Source of the DNA: Saccharina japonica
Taxonomy: Eukaryota; Sar; Phaeophyceae; Laminariales; Laminariaceae
Assembly (NCBI GenBank): GCA_008828725.1
Contig: MEHQ01000646.1
Location: 322,960-386,959 of the forward strand
Length of the DNA stretch: 64,000 nucleotides
Reading direction: 5' to 3'
Shown here piece by piece: positions 11,430 through 22,552 of this stretch. Position 1 is the stretch's first letter; each line of letters begins with the position of its first letter. The notes beneath the pieces were generated by a model, which saw only the letters and a list, made by a program, of their open reading frames with translations, was not told the origin of the DNA and did no database searches. Both the position numbers and the translations under genes were made by a program.

Positions 11430-12200
11430 TCAGAACCAAATTCCAAAACCTCGTCCAAATTTCCATATCCTAGAATTAAAATCTATGTAGCATACCAGGA
11501 ACAAACTAATGGCAGGACAGTAACCAATCAATAGTTTGCACACCCTCTGGTATTCTGCAACCGAACAGTGTGCAGTGGACGTTTGGTAAACTTTCAGCAA
11601 AAGCTTGTCCGCCCTATCCCTCTCCTCCGTGTCATCCTCCTCCTGTACCCTCCTTATCTTGCGCATATTCTCCTCGCTCTCCTTCCTACTCTCGTACGAC
11701 AACATTGCTTATTGTGCCAGCATCGAGTGGGTCTCCACCAAGCGCACCGGTAATCGCTTTGCTATTTCGCGTCCTCCTTCGCACTCATACCCCCCCCCTC
11801 CCCCCCAAGGGGTGATTCCAACAGGGGAGTCTGCGATGGCTGCGGTAACGATGTTAACGGCGGCGGCGGCGGTAAATCTATCAGCTTTCCCTCTTTGTCC
11901 AATCTCTTCCTCTTTTTTTTTATGTCCCCTTTTGTTCCACCGTGAACCGATTCGGCTGGTTCGACAGCTGCTCCTGCAGAGGGTGCACCTCCCCATGCCA
12001 CCTCTCGACCATGAGCTAAACCTCCGGGGTGTGTACGTAGATCTCGCTTATTGAATCGGGGCTTGTCCATTGCGCCAGATATCTGGGTTATTACTGTGGT
12101 GATCGAGCGGACCGAAGCGCTTCGTAGTACGCGATGCCATTTTGGAGAACAGACGCGTGCTACGATAGAGGTATGTACCACTTTATGGCCGAGACGGTTT
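11430..12200 (-). pseudogene. Decayed minus-strand coding stretch, unknown protein
   Basis: Successive minus-strand frames 12181-11762, 11996-11709 and 11705-11430 read like one protein broken by frameshifts. The order is a soluble N-terminal part (RSASVRSITTVITQISGAMD), a lysine-rich patch (KKKEEEIGQRGKADRF), an Ala/Gly stretch (VNIVTAAIADSPVGITPW), and a highly charged, probably helical segment (SRKESEENMRKIRRVQEEDD, TEERDRADKLLLKVYQ). I recognise no family. It lies between the direct repeats at 10785-11085 and 12735-13040, so it could be the internal part of a small element flanked by terminal repeats. That is inference. Confidence 0.35.
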
Positions 12201-12585
12201 CGGAGTGCCTGGGCTCCTTCAACACAAAATCGTCGGAATTCCTTTTTTGTTTTGTTGTCATATATTTCGTTGTTTCGTTGTCTCGTTAGGCCATGGGGTT
12301 GTTAACCGGGTAGCGCTTTTTTTCCCCTCCCAAACCGGATTTTAGGTGGGATATCGAGTTCCTCGAGTGGCGAACAACGGACAAAACATGGTGCATCTCT
12401 ATCGTAGCATATGTCAATAGCCCTACCGGCGGGCGGTGTCACCAGTTCTTGCATCCATTCGTACTTTCTCTCGTGGTCTCCTCCAAATCTTCATTATGTT
12501 GCCGAATGGAGAGATCACTATCACTCTTCTCGTTACTCGCTCCATAAACACGGCGAACTTAAACTGCCCTCACGCTATCCCCAAG

Positions 12586-12599
12586 GGTTAGGGTTAGTA
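12586..12599 (+). repeat. Short telomere-like tract (GGGTTA)2
   Basis: AAGGGTTAGGGTTAG lies in intergenic DNA. Similar short tracts occur at 18957-18982, 28995-29006 and 48293-48316. Confidence 0.6.
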
Positions 12600-12734
12600 T
12601 GCTCTCACCAACTCGCACCGAAACCAATCTCAACTTTAAAAGGTTCACAGCGTCTACGACATCGTGTTGCTTTGTCCCTAAAGTATGGGAGTGAGTATCA
12701 GGTGACGGGGAGGAACTTCGCACAGGCTTAAAAG

Positions 12735-13040
12735 GTGTCGAAACGTACGGTACTTCGTATATACCAGTTGGAGTATGTATCTGTCCAGGCAAAAACCCAC
12801 GTCTGCACCAGTATATGTAGAGGGTCCTCATATAAGTGCCACCAAAAACCTCCAGCCACATGAAGTCATGCAGTCCTGACCAACCCATCCACCCAGTCCG
12901 TATCAAGCCATATGCTAGAGTAGAGAAAACATCGGAGCATAGACATTTCATCATACAAATCCCGACATCTGCCTACAAAACATCCCGTGCCGATGGCACT
13001 CCGCAATCCACATCGCGATCGTATAATGTACAAGCACAAT
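12735..13040. repeat. Diverged direct repeat, copy 2
   Basis: Partner of 10785-11085 (shared blocks listed there). The pair flanks ~1.65 kb that includes the charged minus-strand pseudo-ORF. Confidence 0.6.
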
Positions 13041-15042
13041 AAAAAACCTGTGCTTTAGTTTTAAACGTAGGTTTTCGGTCGACAGAGTAGCATGTATTTC
13101 GGGAAATATCCAAAAGGAGTTCAAACCAGAAACCACGCACGTACCCGCAAGACGGGATTGGGGGAAGCTGATGCTGTTTCGAGCGTGTCACCATGCCACC
13201 CGCCGCGAGCCAAACTCAGGGAACGAACAGCAGTATGGCTTGCCATGACAATCCAGAGAATGCCGGGTGGTGGTGAACGGCAACAGAGAGTAAAAACATG
13301 AATACCTGGTCGATCGAACTATTGATCGCCCAAGAACCTGTACAAAACCAATATAACACACGAATACATACATCAAAAAGGAATGCCAACACGGAATTAA
13401 TACCGTCGGCACGAATTTGGTATGTCTGTTGCATCAAGATCCGCCACAGCACCACCTATAGCAGGCGTTTAAAAACCAAAACGGTACCCCCATGAAGAAC
13501 TCAGCCGAACAAAACATAGGGAAAACATGGCACAAGCTACAACTGCGTCGCCGAATTGGTCGCCATTGGATGTGCCATGTTGTGTCCAGTGTTATGAACG
13601 AGACCCTATTCCAAGCCTTCACGCACGACAACCGTCCCGAATTTCCAAACCCAAGTCAAAACTGTTAAGTAGGACCCCGCATACACTTGCACCAGCTTAG
13701 CTCAAATACACCAACACTCAGAATCGCCTGACTCATGAACGAACAATAAACCATGGAAGCGTCGTTGGTCAGACAAGCAATAGCGTTTCTCGACGTGAGG
13801 TCACCAAATTATATTCGATACGGGCACGAAGGTCTACCCTTTGTGCACCTTGATGAGTTTGGTCAGATAAGGCCACCTCTGCGTCGAAAATACAACACGT
13901 TGGCCGTTCCAATATCAAGTACTAAGCAAGCGTTCGTGCACGACGTACGGTGACCTCTCGACTTCAACTATTTTCCTATCAATGGTATTGCGCATTAGGT
14001 TGCGTTTCACAGCCACGTAGAGGTCGGAGAGTAGAAGATAAAGCGGCTAAAGTGGACACACACTCGTCCGTCAGCAGGTACTCACTGTCACGCCACACGC
14101 TCATGCCTACCTTCAAAGCTACTGTAAACACGCCCAGCGTACCCCAACGCACGCGCATATATACCATGTACCAGGTCATACAAATGAGTGTGGAAGGGAT
14201 TCAAGTAGAACATAAAAACGAGGTTCCAGAATATACATACAAAGTACACCAATACAAAATGCAAACTGTTCGTAGACACAAGAACCACCCTGCATCATGA
14301 GCCTGCACGGGCTGGCGTGTGCCACGCCACACCTTCTCCGTCGACCCTTGCAGAGCGCTAGGATAGCTTAAAATAAACCGATTCAGCACACAACTCACAG
14401 CACCAAGCCGCACACAACACCGCCGAATGTGTGGACGGCACAGAAACACTATCTCGGAGATGACCGATCATATTGCCACGAGCATGGGGCAAAGCGCCAC
14501 GCCAATCACACCGACACATAGAATAGCACAGCAGCGAACCAGAACCGAACCGAAAAACTCCCATGGAATACGTATATGCATATATATATACATCGGTCGT
14601 TATGAGCCGCCTAGGTCGACCCGACTCCCCCCCGAACGTCACCTGAACACACACGCTGTCCTTGGACGCGGAACCACGACTTCGTGATTCACCAAGACCA
14701 TTAATCAATACCGACACTCCTCGGACGAACTTAAGTAGACAAGCCTGCACCCGCGCTTGCCACATCCATTTCCACGTCCTGCGTGTCGGCGCCATCCGCT
14801 AAGACGCAACCATGGGCTCCGGGGAGTACACGTTCGACAGTCACGCATCGCACCACCGATATACGGGGTCACATGGCGAATCTAGCACACTCCGAGTGCT
14901 CGACGTAAACAAATCTAGCACTGCCGCTCGGTGTGACGGTGACCACACCCTTCAATTTGTCTAGCAACACCATTGCGTTTCAGGGGGAGAGGTAAGCATG
15001 AACCACAGCGCTCTGCAGATTTAGCCTTGTCATGCGTGCCCT
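13041..15042. other. 3' flank of the TauE/SafE-like gene, no other supported gene
   Basis: Only short open frames (longest 145 codons on the minus strand at 14795-14358, no motif). A TA-rich ATGCATATATATATACAT tract sits near 14577. The 3' UTR of the minus-strand membrane-protein gene should begin just below 15043. Confidence 0.5.
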
Positions 15043-15265
15043 CTATACTGCTGGTGGGCCATTGATAGGGACCCAAAGCGCGGATTTTTCTTTGCCCACC
15101 GACGCATCTGCAGAACCGTTGTACGTTTTCGCGTCCCCTCCATTCGCTAATGTCGACAATTCTTGCTTTTCTGCCTTGTCTAGAAGATGCGCCCCGGCCT
15201 TGGCAATCGCCGCAAACAAGAAGCTGCCCACGAGGAGAATTGCCGCTGAGGAAAGAGATAGTATT
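15043..15265 (-). CDS. TauE/SafE-like gene, last exon with stop
   Basis: Acceptor CGAGCAG; one base completes a Leu codon. It encodes a final membrane helix (LSSAAILLVGSFLFAAIAKA) and a short polar C-terminus ending NGPPAV, then TAG at 15045-15043. Phase continuity with exon 5 fixes this acceptor rather than the nearby CCTCAG. Confidence 0.8.
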
Positions 15266-18200
15266 CTGCTCGAGAGGAGACGCGGGGGTAGCGTAGAGAG
15301 AAAAACGTAATCGTGTTAACCGATTGGACAAAGTCAACAGATGTCACCACTATAGTATGTGCAGCATGGGGACAATCGATTAGGTGAAACATCTGATAGT
15401 ACAAATGGGGCAACCTATTCACGGCGGAAAAAGTGGAAAAATAGCAGGAATCATGCCAACACGACAAAAGAGGGTTCCAACGTTGGTGTCTACGTGAAAA
15501 AAACAAAATAATGGGAGCACGGTCACACATAAGAGGAGGCAGGCAAGCCCAAGGCGCCCGACCAACACCTGGCGAAAGCGCTTATGTTTCGCTGGGGGGA
15601 TGACTCTAGCGAACTCCTTCAATGCGTTTTGCCAGACGCCTAACGCCACAAAAGGGTGTGATATAAGCGTATTCTGGATTATGCCGTTTCGTTAAAATCC
15701 TTCGACACAGTATCACCGCGCCGGGAATATACGGTGGAGTTGATCACATGTATGTTTTCAGGTGGCGGTCATCTCAACACATGCACACATTAAACACAAT
15801 ACGTGGACCAGAAAAACCGCCACCCACTCTACTTACAGCCTAGCGACTTATGCCTGTGTCTCAGAAAAATGCGACGTCTGTGTTTCACAGAAAACAGACG
15901 CTCGCACAAGTCACTCTCTCGGTCGCCTGTGTGCCTCACATGGAATCCAACTCCTCGTCACACGACAACGCTATCGCGGCAACCACCCATTTACGGTGAT
16001 ATTCACCCCACATACGACGGATTGGCTGGACAAGGGCTAGGTCTGTGCGTGACTAGACAAATCGCACTGCATCATATACGATACACCGCAAACACAACAC
16101 TTACAGAGGGGTGTCAGTCTTGAGCGTCGACCACGGCTGGACGATTATTAGGGCGCTAACAAACTGTACGCCGTCCGTGAGATACACTAACGATGCAAGG
16201 ACCAGCCGATGGAAGTGGGATCCGAGCAACGAGCCCAGGGGGGCACCTGTAGACGCAAGCATGGGGAAGAAACGGTTATATCGCTGAGGGGTTAGTGTAA
16301 GCACGACATGTTAATGTTCAAGATTTACGCGTAAGGGCTTGCTACAGCCAATGGGGCGTTATGTCCAACCAGCTCCTACACATTATCCAGTAAGAAAGTG
16401 CACCAGCTCCAGAGAACGCACCCCTTTGTACAGCCGGTACACCAACCGCCCAGTCAACACATCACAGCACCGGAGCGTCGACTCACGAGGCGGCCCACTA
16501 CAACGTTTCGAACGTTGTAAGATTCCAGCCCGGCAGTGAAGGTTTCTTCCCGTCGCTGGCACGCCAAGTCTTCAGAAGGGTACTGTGGGTTGTTTATCTG
16601 CACCATACAAGCATACCTCGATCCATGCAATGTCTGACCTCACGCCACGGCGCGACGTTAGAACAACCCATGTACCACGTGAGCCGCCAAATCCGAACAC
16701 ACCAATACACAACCGTGGTATCAACACAAACTCCCGCGCTCCGAGGCGGCTCGCATGCCCGTAAATGTTTCAAGAACGACAATCAGGCGAGCTACAGCTA
16801 CAAACTTTGTGGCGCCATTCAGGGTCGCGCTACTCTCTGTCCAAGGTCTCACCAATAACGACCACCGGGACGCACACGGTGAAGAATCTCACAGCTTCAC
16901 TGTCCACGCCGCCCATGACCAGCTGTCGGTACATGAACCCCAGGAGGGTGTTGACAGCCATTAGGACCACGGTAGTAGGGGTCGCCACCTTTTCCGACAC
17001 TCGGAAGAGGAGAGTGAGGATGGAGAAAGTGCAGATGTCGATACCGCTGGTCGACAGCGAACAAAAGCGCCCGATACGGAGGAATGCAAATCAAATATGA
17101 TGTACAAGAAGAATACAAAACGAGTAGGTGCATATCCGAGTTTGGGAGTCTTGAGCGGCCATACACTGAACTGAATGCGGTGTTAACGTCGCAGGAACGT
17201 CCACGGGGGGAGAAAACGCCCCGACGGCTTTGCGCCTGTGACAGCTGGCTTCAATGAGATGGCTTCCACATGCGACCAAGTTAGACGAGAGGGCGCTAAG
17301 GGTCGCGTTAAAAAGCACAAACTCCGTCCAATTGTGCATCCATGAACGAGATGGGGCGAGAAAGGTCCCTAACTACCACCCCCCTGGGTTGGTCCATCTA
17401 CTGAGTAGAGCAAAGCGAACAAAAACCGAGGATCCCCATCGTTCATTAATGGTGCGTCTCCATGTCGTCAGGTTCGCTTGGGGTTAGCGCTATTATCTGC
17501 AGGCAGCGTAACAATAGTGCCACCGCTCTATGTCCGCGTTCAATGTGTAGCGTAAAACCATCTATGTTTAATTACGATGTTTGAGGCTAACTAAATGGTC
17601 GGCAAATAGAAAAGGTCGAATATTCAACGGTAGCCTTGTTTGGTTTCGGGACAACTTGGTACGGTCGGGACTCTAACATAAAACGGCGTGCATGTGACGG
17701 TAACTTAGTTCAGTAGCGAAGCACCTCGGTAGCTGTCGGGACGGGGGCTGAAAAAGGAGATACTTTGACGGTAGCCGTTTTCGGCAACGAGACAGATCGG
17801 TGATGGTAGCGGATGTAATGAAAGGCGGCAGAAAAAACGGCAATCGATTGACGAACGCAGCATTTCGGCGTAAATCGAGGTGAACGCATGTTTGATTTCA
17901 TGCTTAGTGTGTAAAAGCCTAGTATTAAAGAGGGAACCTGAGTTACTCTGCAGTATGGAGTACCACGTATATATATATATTCTAGTACGCAGTGAACTGG
18001 CTTCAGGTGAACTCGATCCTCAGGCGCATGAGAACTGCGATGCGTATGATTTTTTTCCAACAAGCATCCGTAGTAAGAAATACAATCTACATGTTATGCA
18101 TGTAGACTAATATATTTTCAAGTAAACGAGCATAGCTTGGGCGGTGCTACTGTAGTATGGCCTCACAGACAACGTATAAGGTTACTTGGCTCGGCGACAA

Positions 18201-19376
18201 GAATTTTGCTCGGAAAAGGTAAATGGTGCTAAAATAAAAGGCAATACAAGCGATAGTTTTAGCGCCGTCCCGAGACGTAGCTGAGTGTTTGTCTCGGTAG
18301 CTGTAAATCAAAGTTTCGTGGCTAGGGTGTGCACGCTGTTCGTAAATCAGATAAACATGAGTACGCATCCGCACGGTAACGGTAAATCAACAGTTGCTGG
18401 ATCCATCCGAACTTTACCGCTCGCGAAGGTTTGACGCGGTAATTTCACGTATGAACACAATGCAGGCATGGCCACGATAATAACCGAGGCAGGTAGGGTG
18501 TGCGATTGTCGACCCATCGCTCTTCGTTTAGCCCACCTGCCGGAAATCGCGCTGAAGATCCCCCCAACAAAGCCACACGCCAAGAGGACGCACGCCTTCC
18601 AGTTCACCGATACAACCAGCGGGCCGCCGTCGGTGCTGAAGGGCAGAGTCTTCTTCCATAGCACCCCCTCCTCCCAAGCCGGGATCGAGTAGAAAACGCG
18701 GCGGCCGTGGAGGCGGTTAAGCCAGTACAGGGAGACCGCGAACGCCGCCCACGTGCAGACGAAGAACATCTTCGAGTACGCCGACTCCAGTCTCGGGGCG
18801 ATCTACCCCACGCATCAGAGGCAGGTGGATGGGTGGGTAGGAGGTAAGGTGGAGTATAGTCGTGCTTTGTTCACAGACCAGGATGGATACAGGAGAAGTA
18901 ACGCAGATGCACTATCCGAGTTCGTGCACTCTTGGAGTGGCTAACGGACTAACTCGAACCCTAACCCTAACCCTCTACAAGCTCAACATGGGAATGGACG
19001 CCCTGTACCAACGCACCAACGAACCCGGGTTCCGTGGACAGCGATGATAGGACGCAAGAGAGGGATAATGGTATCCGATTTTCAAGCCGAAACCAACGCG
19101 TTATGTTCCGTCCTTCTAGAGCCGCGACCAGGGCAAGATGTTCCAACTCGCATATGATCGGCCGCCGTTCAATGGTGTTACCGTTACTGTAATATGTCGA
19201 ACTGTTTGCATAGATATCTTACCGTATAAACCCCGCCGAATGCCACAAACACTAAGACCCCATGGACTGTGCTTGTATAGGAAATTGTCCCAAAGAAGCA
19301 GCAAAATATTAACGACTCCTACGGGCGTTTAAATGAGCGGAGTCATGCCCGCAGAAAAACAGAAGTGAAACAGTAG

Positions 19377-19411
<35 letters not shown>

Positions 19412-21233
19412 CTACGATACGTGAGTGCACCTCACCTTCTCAAGTCCAACCACAAGCCCAAACGCCCCGCCGACAGTCGCCCACAGGAGGGAGCGCATTT
19501 CCACTTGCACCTGCATCATCGCTATCGTAGCCGCAGCTGCTGTCATCCCCGCGCTCTGGATCATGAAGCTGAAGTCACGTGCGACTACTGGCAGGATGTT
19601 GAACGCCAGGGTCATGATGGGAAAAGCAATTGACGCCCCACCCTGGACAGGCCACGGCATAGGGAGGGATGGGAGGAAAAGACGCCACGGTACAAAGAGT
19701 CAACTGGAGGTTTAGCCTCAGCAAACAGGGAGTCATGGAAGAAGTTATGAACAGAAACCGAGAAAACACCAAGAATCTCGATTTCGCCGGCACCGGAATA
19801 CGTACCAGGCAGGCCATACCAGGTACTGCTGTAGGCTGTAGGAACATGTAAGTGGGGCAGCAGACAAGCGGTTCAGAAACACATCCGCCGCAACACCGAC
19901 GGAGCCAAACCGAAGCGAGGCGCCAGGTGTCCGGCAACCTCACTTCATAAGTTTTAAGGTATCGCCCTTGTTTACAGTAGATTTGGAGTTATGATTCGTT
20001 ATGGTGACTAGGGTCGATTGGTCTCGGGTTCGCATAAGCCGCGTGTCCGGAGTGGAGTCGATACGGGCATGCATGAGAGTCACGACCTTCCCGTGTGTAC
20101 TAAACCAACCCAAACTATTACTGCACGCCTCCAGTGCGTTTAATGATCTCGCAAGCATTGTTTGGTAGTTGTGATTCACGTGTTATGCGAAGTACACAGA
20201 GGCGGTTCGCAACACTTTGGCATCGCATAATTAGACACGCACGTATTATACCACGTTCGGCAACAAATACTCTGCACGAGATCACATACATTATTACGGT
20301 ATAGTAGTGTGTCACGCACCAGCCGTGCTAGGCGGCGAAAGGGGCCCCGTGACAGTTGGCTCCACAACGTGGCAGAAAACTTGCACCGATGGGTGGTGGT
20401 TATCTGAACGAAAAATTCCCCCCAAACCCTTGTAGCCTGGGTGCCTTGGGTGCCCCGGTGTGTCTTTACGTCCCCTCTGAGCAGCCACAATGCATCGCAC
20501 GGGTCACTTCTGCTACAAACGAAAATCACACCATGGTACTCCGGTATCACAAGGCATCACGCAGCCGCACAGGGCCACACAAGGTTCACTACCCTCGGTC
20601 CCACGCGTTCCGACGACTTTAGCATATGTTATCCTTGACGCAGCGACCAAAGGGAAAACTATGGGCACCGCCTCGCCTCGTGCGCAATACGAACTGCACA
20701 ACTGCTAGCACCGCTGTTCGCGCATGTGATAGGTATCACGACTGCTTGCGACTGGGAGACGGCGAAAATAATCGTATGTATAACTACAATGCATTGAACT
20801 ATGAGTACCAGTTTAAGATATGTCGTACTGGTGTATACATGTAATATTGTGTCGTCAATTATGTGCGCTGGTGAGAGGCCTACAAGATAAACGAACATTA
20901 ATTTCCCGGATATTTTCGATCGAACGGCGCAGATCCGCGACTACATCCAGCCTAAAAAGGGCCCTCCAAAATTGAAGCGGCCGGGAAAATTAGCTATCCA
21001 ACCGATTAAGAACAGATCATGATATCAAATAACTTACCTCGCTGGTGGCACCGGCAACCATGGACCCGAATGCCATAGTGACGCACATGTACCAGTTAGG
21101 AGTCTCGTTTTCACCAGTGACATCGGTGAAGAGGTCGAACGTGGACGGGTTCAAAAAGGCGTAGCTCCACCAAATGATGTGCGCGATCACTCCGGGGGAA
21201 GCGAAGGCCACCAAGCGCCGGTGTCGAACGAAC
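15043..21233 (-). CDS. TauE/SafE-family membrane protein gene, six exons, 5' end missing
   Basis: Six minus-strand exons join to an open frame of 408 codons plus TAG: 21233-21038, 19642-19436, 18802-18537, 17046-16853, 16246-16105, 15265-15043. Every internal border is GT-AG and the phases agree (0, 0, 2, 1, 2), strong evidence for a real gene. The protein is a multi-pass membrane protein. Diagnostic stretches are MVAGATSE/GGASIAFPIMTL across exons 1-2, VARDFSFMIQSAGMTAA, FVGGIFSAISGSGIDIC across exons 3-4, ATPTTVVLMAVNTLLGF, and GAPLGSLLGSHFHRLV across exons 4-5. These match the two Gly-rich half-repeats of the TauE/SafE (sulfite exporter) family, whose members move organic or inorganic sulfur anions across membranes. 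The substrate here is unknown. No initiator Met or N-terminal exon was found. Introns (0.6-1.5 kb) hold a CAG tract and a telomere-like tract. Confidence 0.85.
16105..16246 (-). CDS. TauE/SafE-like gene, exon 5
   Basis: Acceptor GTCTACAG, donor TCT/GTAAGTG. It encodes GAPLGSLLGSHFHRLVLASL and the helix DGVQFVSALIIVQPW, typical of the C-terminal half of the family. Confidence 0.87.
16853..17046 (-). CDS. TauE/SafE-like gene, exon 4
   Basis: Acceptor GTCGACCAG, donor G/GTGAGA. It completes the motif SGSGIDICTFS begun in exon 3, then LFRVSEKVATPTTVVLMAVN and a further membrane helix VRFFTVCVPVVVIG. Confidence 0.87.
18537..18802 (-). CDS. TauE/SafE-like gene, exon 3
   Basis: Acceptor GGGGTAG, donor CAG/GTGGGC, 266 nt leaving two bases. 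It encodes APRLESAYSKMFFVCTWAAF, a Trp-rich extramembrane loop (PAWEEGVLWKKTLPF), then the second half-repeat helix WKACVLLACGFVGGIFSAIS. Confidence 0.85.
18957..18982. repeat. Interstitial telomere-like (CCCTAA)4 tract
   Basis: ACCCTAACCCTAACCCT-type repeat within intron 2-3 of the TauE/SafE-like gene (18803-19435). TTAGGG repeats are the telomere type of many algae and animals. Here the tract is short and internal. Confidence 0.75.
19377..19411. repeat. (AGC)n triplet tract
   Basis: About eleven perfect AGC/CAG units (CTG on the transcribed strand sense) in the intron, just downstream of the exon 2 donor of the TauE/SafE-like gene. Confidence 0.9.
19436..19642 (-). CDS. TauE/SafE-like gene, exon 2
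   Basis: Acceptor TGTCCAG, donor AAG/GTGAGG, 69 codons, phase 0 to 0. It contains the family's signature half-repeat GGASIAFPIMTLAFN followed by VARDFSFMIQSAGM and a Gly-rich helix ending VVGLEK. A CAG/CTG tract starts 25 bp past the donor. Confidence 0.88.
21038..21233 (-). CDS. TauE/SafE-like gene, first identifiable exon
   Basis: The acceptor is CCTAAG at 21240-21234, preceded on the minus strand by a pyrimidine-rich tandem repeat; the first base completes a codon. It encodes 65 residues with a membrane segment (ASPGVIAHIIWWSYAFLNP), an exposed loop (TDVTGENETPNW) and the start of the next segment ending ATSE. The donor is GAG/GTAAG, phase 0. An ATG at 21304 would extend the frame upstream through the repeat, so a start there cannot be excluded. 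Confidence 0.75.
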
Positions 21234-21236
21234 CTT

Positions 21237-21283
21237 AGGCGGGAGCAGGCGGGAGCAGGCAGGGGCAGGCGGGGGCAGGTAGT
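21237..21283. repeat. Tandem ~10-bp repeat GGCGGGAGCA
   Basis: Four imperfect units (GGCGGGAGCA / GGCAGGGGCA / GGCGGGGGCA). On the minus strand they form the pyrimidine-rich tract directly in front of the first TauE/SafE acceptor. Confidence 0.75.
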
Positions 21284-21975
21284 ATGGTATGATTGTGTTA
21301 TCATGCAGCGGTGTTCCGAGATACCAGGGGAATGGTAACGAATACATTGTTTAGATAAAAGTTAAAAACGACACCTCAGCCGTATGATCGAAATTTGCGT
21401 CGAAGGTCATAATTGTACGCTGCGTGTGATACTTTGACAACGCGTGCCATGGGGTGTATCCCTTCGCGACGGACGTATATAGGTGGACGTACACTTGATA
21501 GTGTGTACCAGGGTCAACAGAACGATTCTAACCCTCTTGGGACTTGAGAGATACACAATGGACGGTAAAAGTGGCGATTACAGCAATGGCCACTGCATGA
21601 TCGGGAGATGATGATGCCGCGAATTGGTGTACGAGGTCCAATGCAAGGAGGCGTACGGCACACGGGTGCAACCTCATCCTACCTGTACCGCTAGACGCTC
21701 ACTCTGTTCGTAGACGACTGATACAACCATGGTTATCATTATTTTTGCCAATATCTCGGGGCCCCAAAGGGGTTAAGCAGACGGGCAGCCTCTAATCATT
21801 GAGTAAATCGTTTGATCGGGCAGAAACCACACCGTTGCCTGCTTGCCGGGTGCGGCACAGCTATAGCAGAGGCGAAACCACATGAATCGTACCGCTGTGA
21901 ATAGCGCACGAAATACACAGCAGTACCACCCTGGCCGGAAATCTACTGACCGCTCATATTGCCATCAGAGTCAAA

Positions 21976-22552
21976 TACGAGCTGCTTCCAGCGACAGCCA
22001 GAGCTTTACAGCTTCGCAGTTTTGCGGTTCGGTTTTTGAGAGTTGGAAAACCCGGCCAAATTATGTTCTCCCACCCTCAAAAACCAAGGCGAAAAACGAC
22101 CCCCAGAAAGAGTTTTTTTTTTCCCCTAGGGTTTGCGAAGAGTTCAATACAGTGTATAACTAATAGTACGTTGGCAGGCGTTCCTACCAACAGCCTTGTA
22201 CGGCTCGTAGAAAAAAACGAAATACCATGGACGTCTTCCCCGTGTATATGCGATCGTTTCGACACGTCTATTATCGATTTACTCGTAGTACCGACCGATA
22301 TATGGCGTAAGTACAATTATATAGATTCTACTATAGGAAGCTAGAACCCCTATGAAATAACGCCTCCGCAAATAATACCAACAAGGCCCATACCTCGCGA
22401 ACTACAACTCCAACGCCAAACATATTTTCACCGATATGTTCCCCTTGTTCGTGCGGTCGTGCGGGTATCCTAAGTGTTGGAAAACCAACGTATACAGCTT
22501 TTTTAAGCCCAAAGGTGCCATTTTACGCCTTTTCTTGAAACCAGCACGTAGG
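21976..22552. mobile_element. TIR element family A, copy 3 (577 bp, shortened)
   Basis: Ends TACGAGCTGCTTCCAGCGAC and GAAACCAGCACGTA, both with TA. Shares GTTTTTGAGAGTTGGAAAA, CCTCGCGAACTACAACTC and ATATGTTCCCCTTGTTCGTG with the 772-bp copies at 3930 and 32401. About 195 bp of the 772-bp form is missing, mainly around the inner inverted repeat. Confidence 0.75.
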
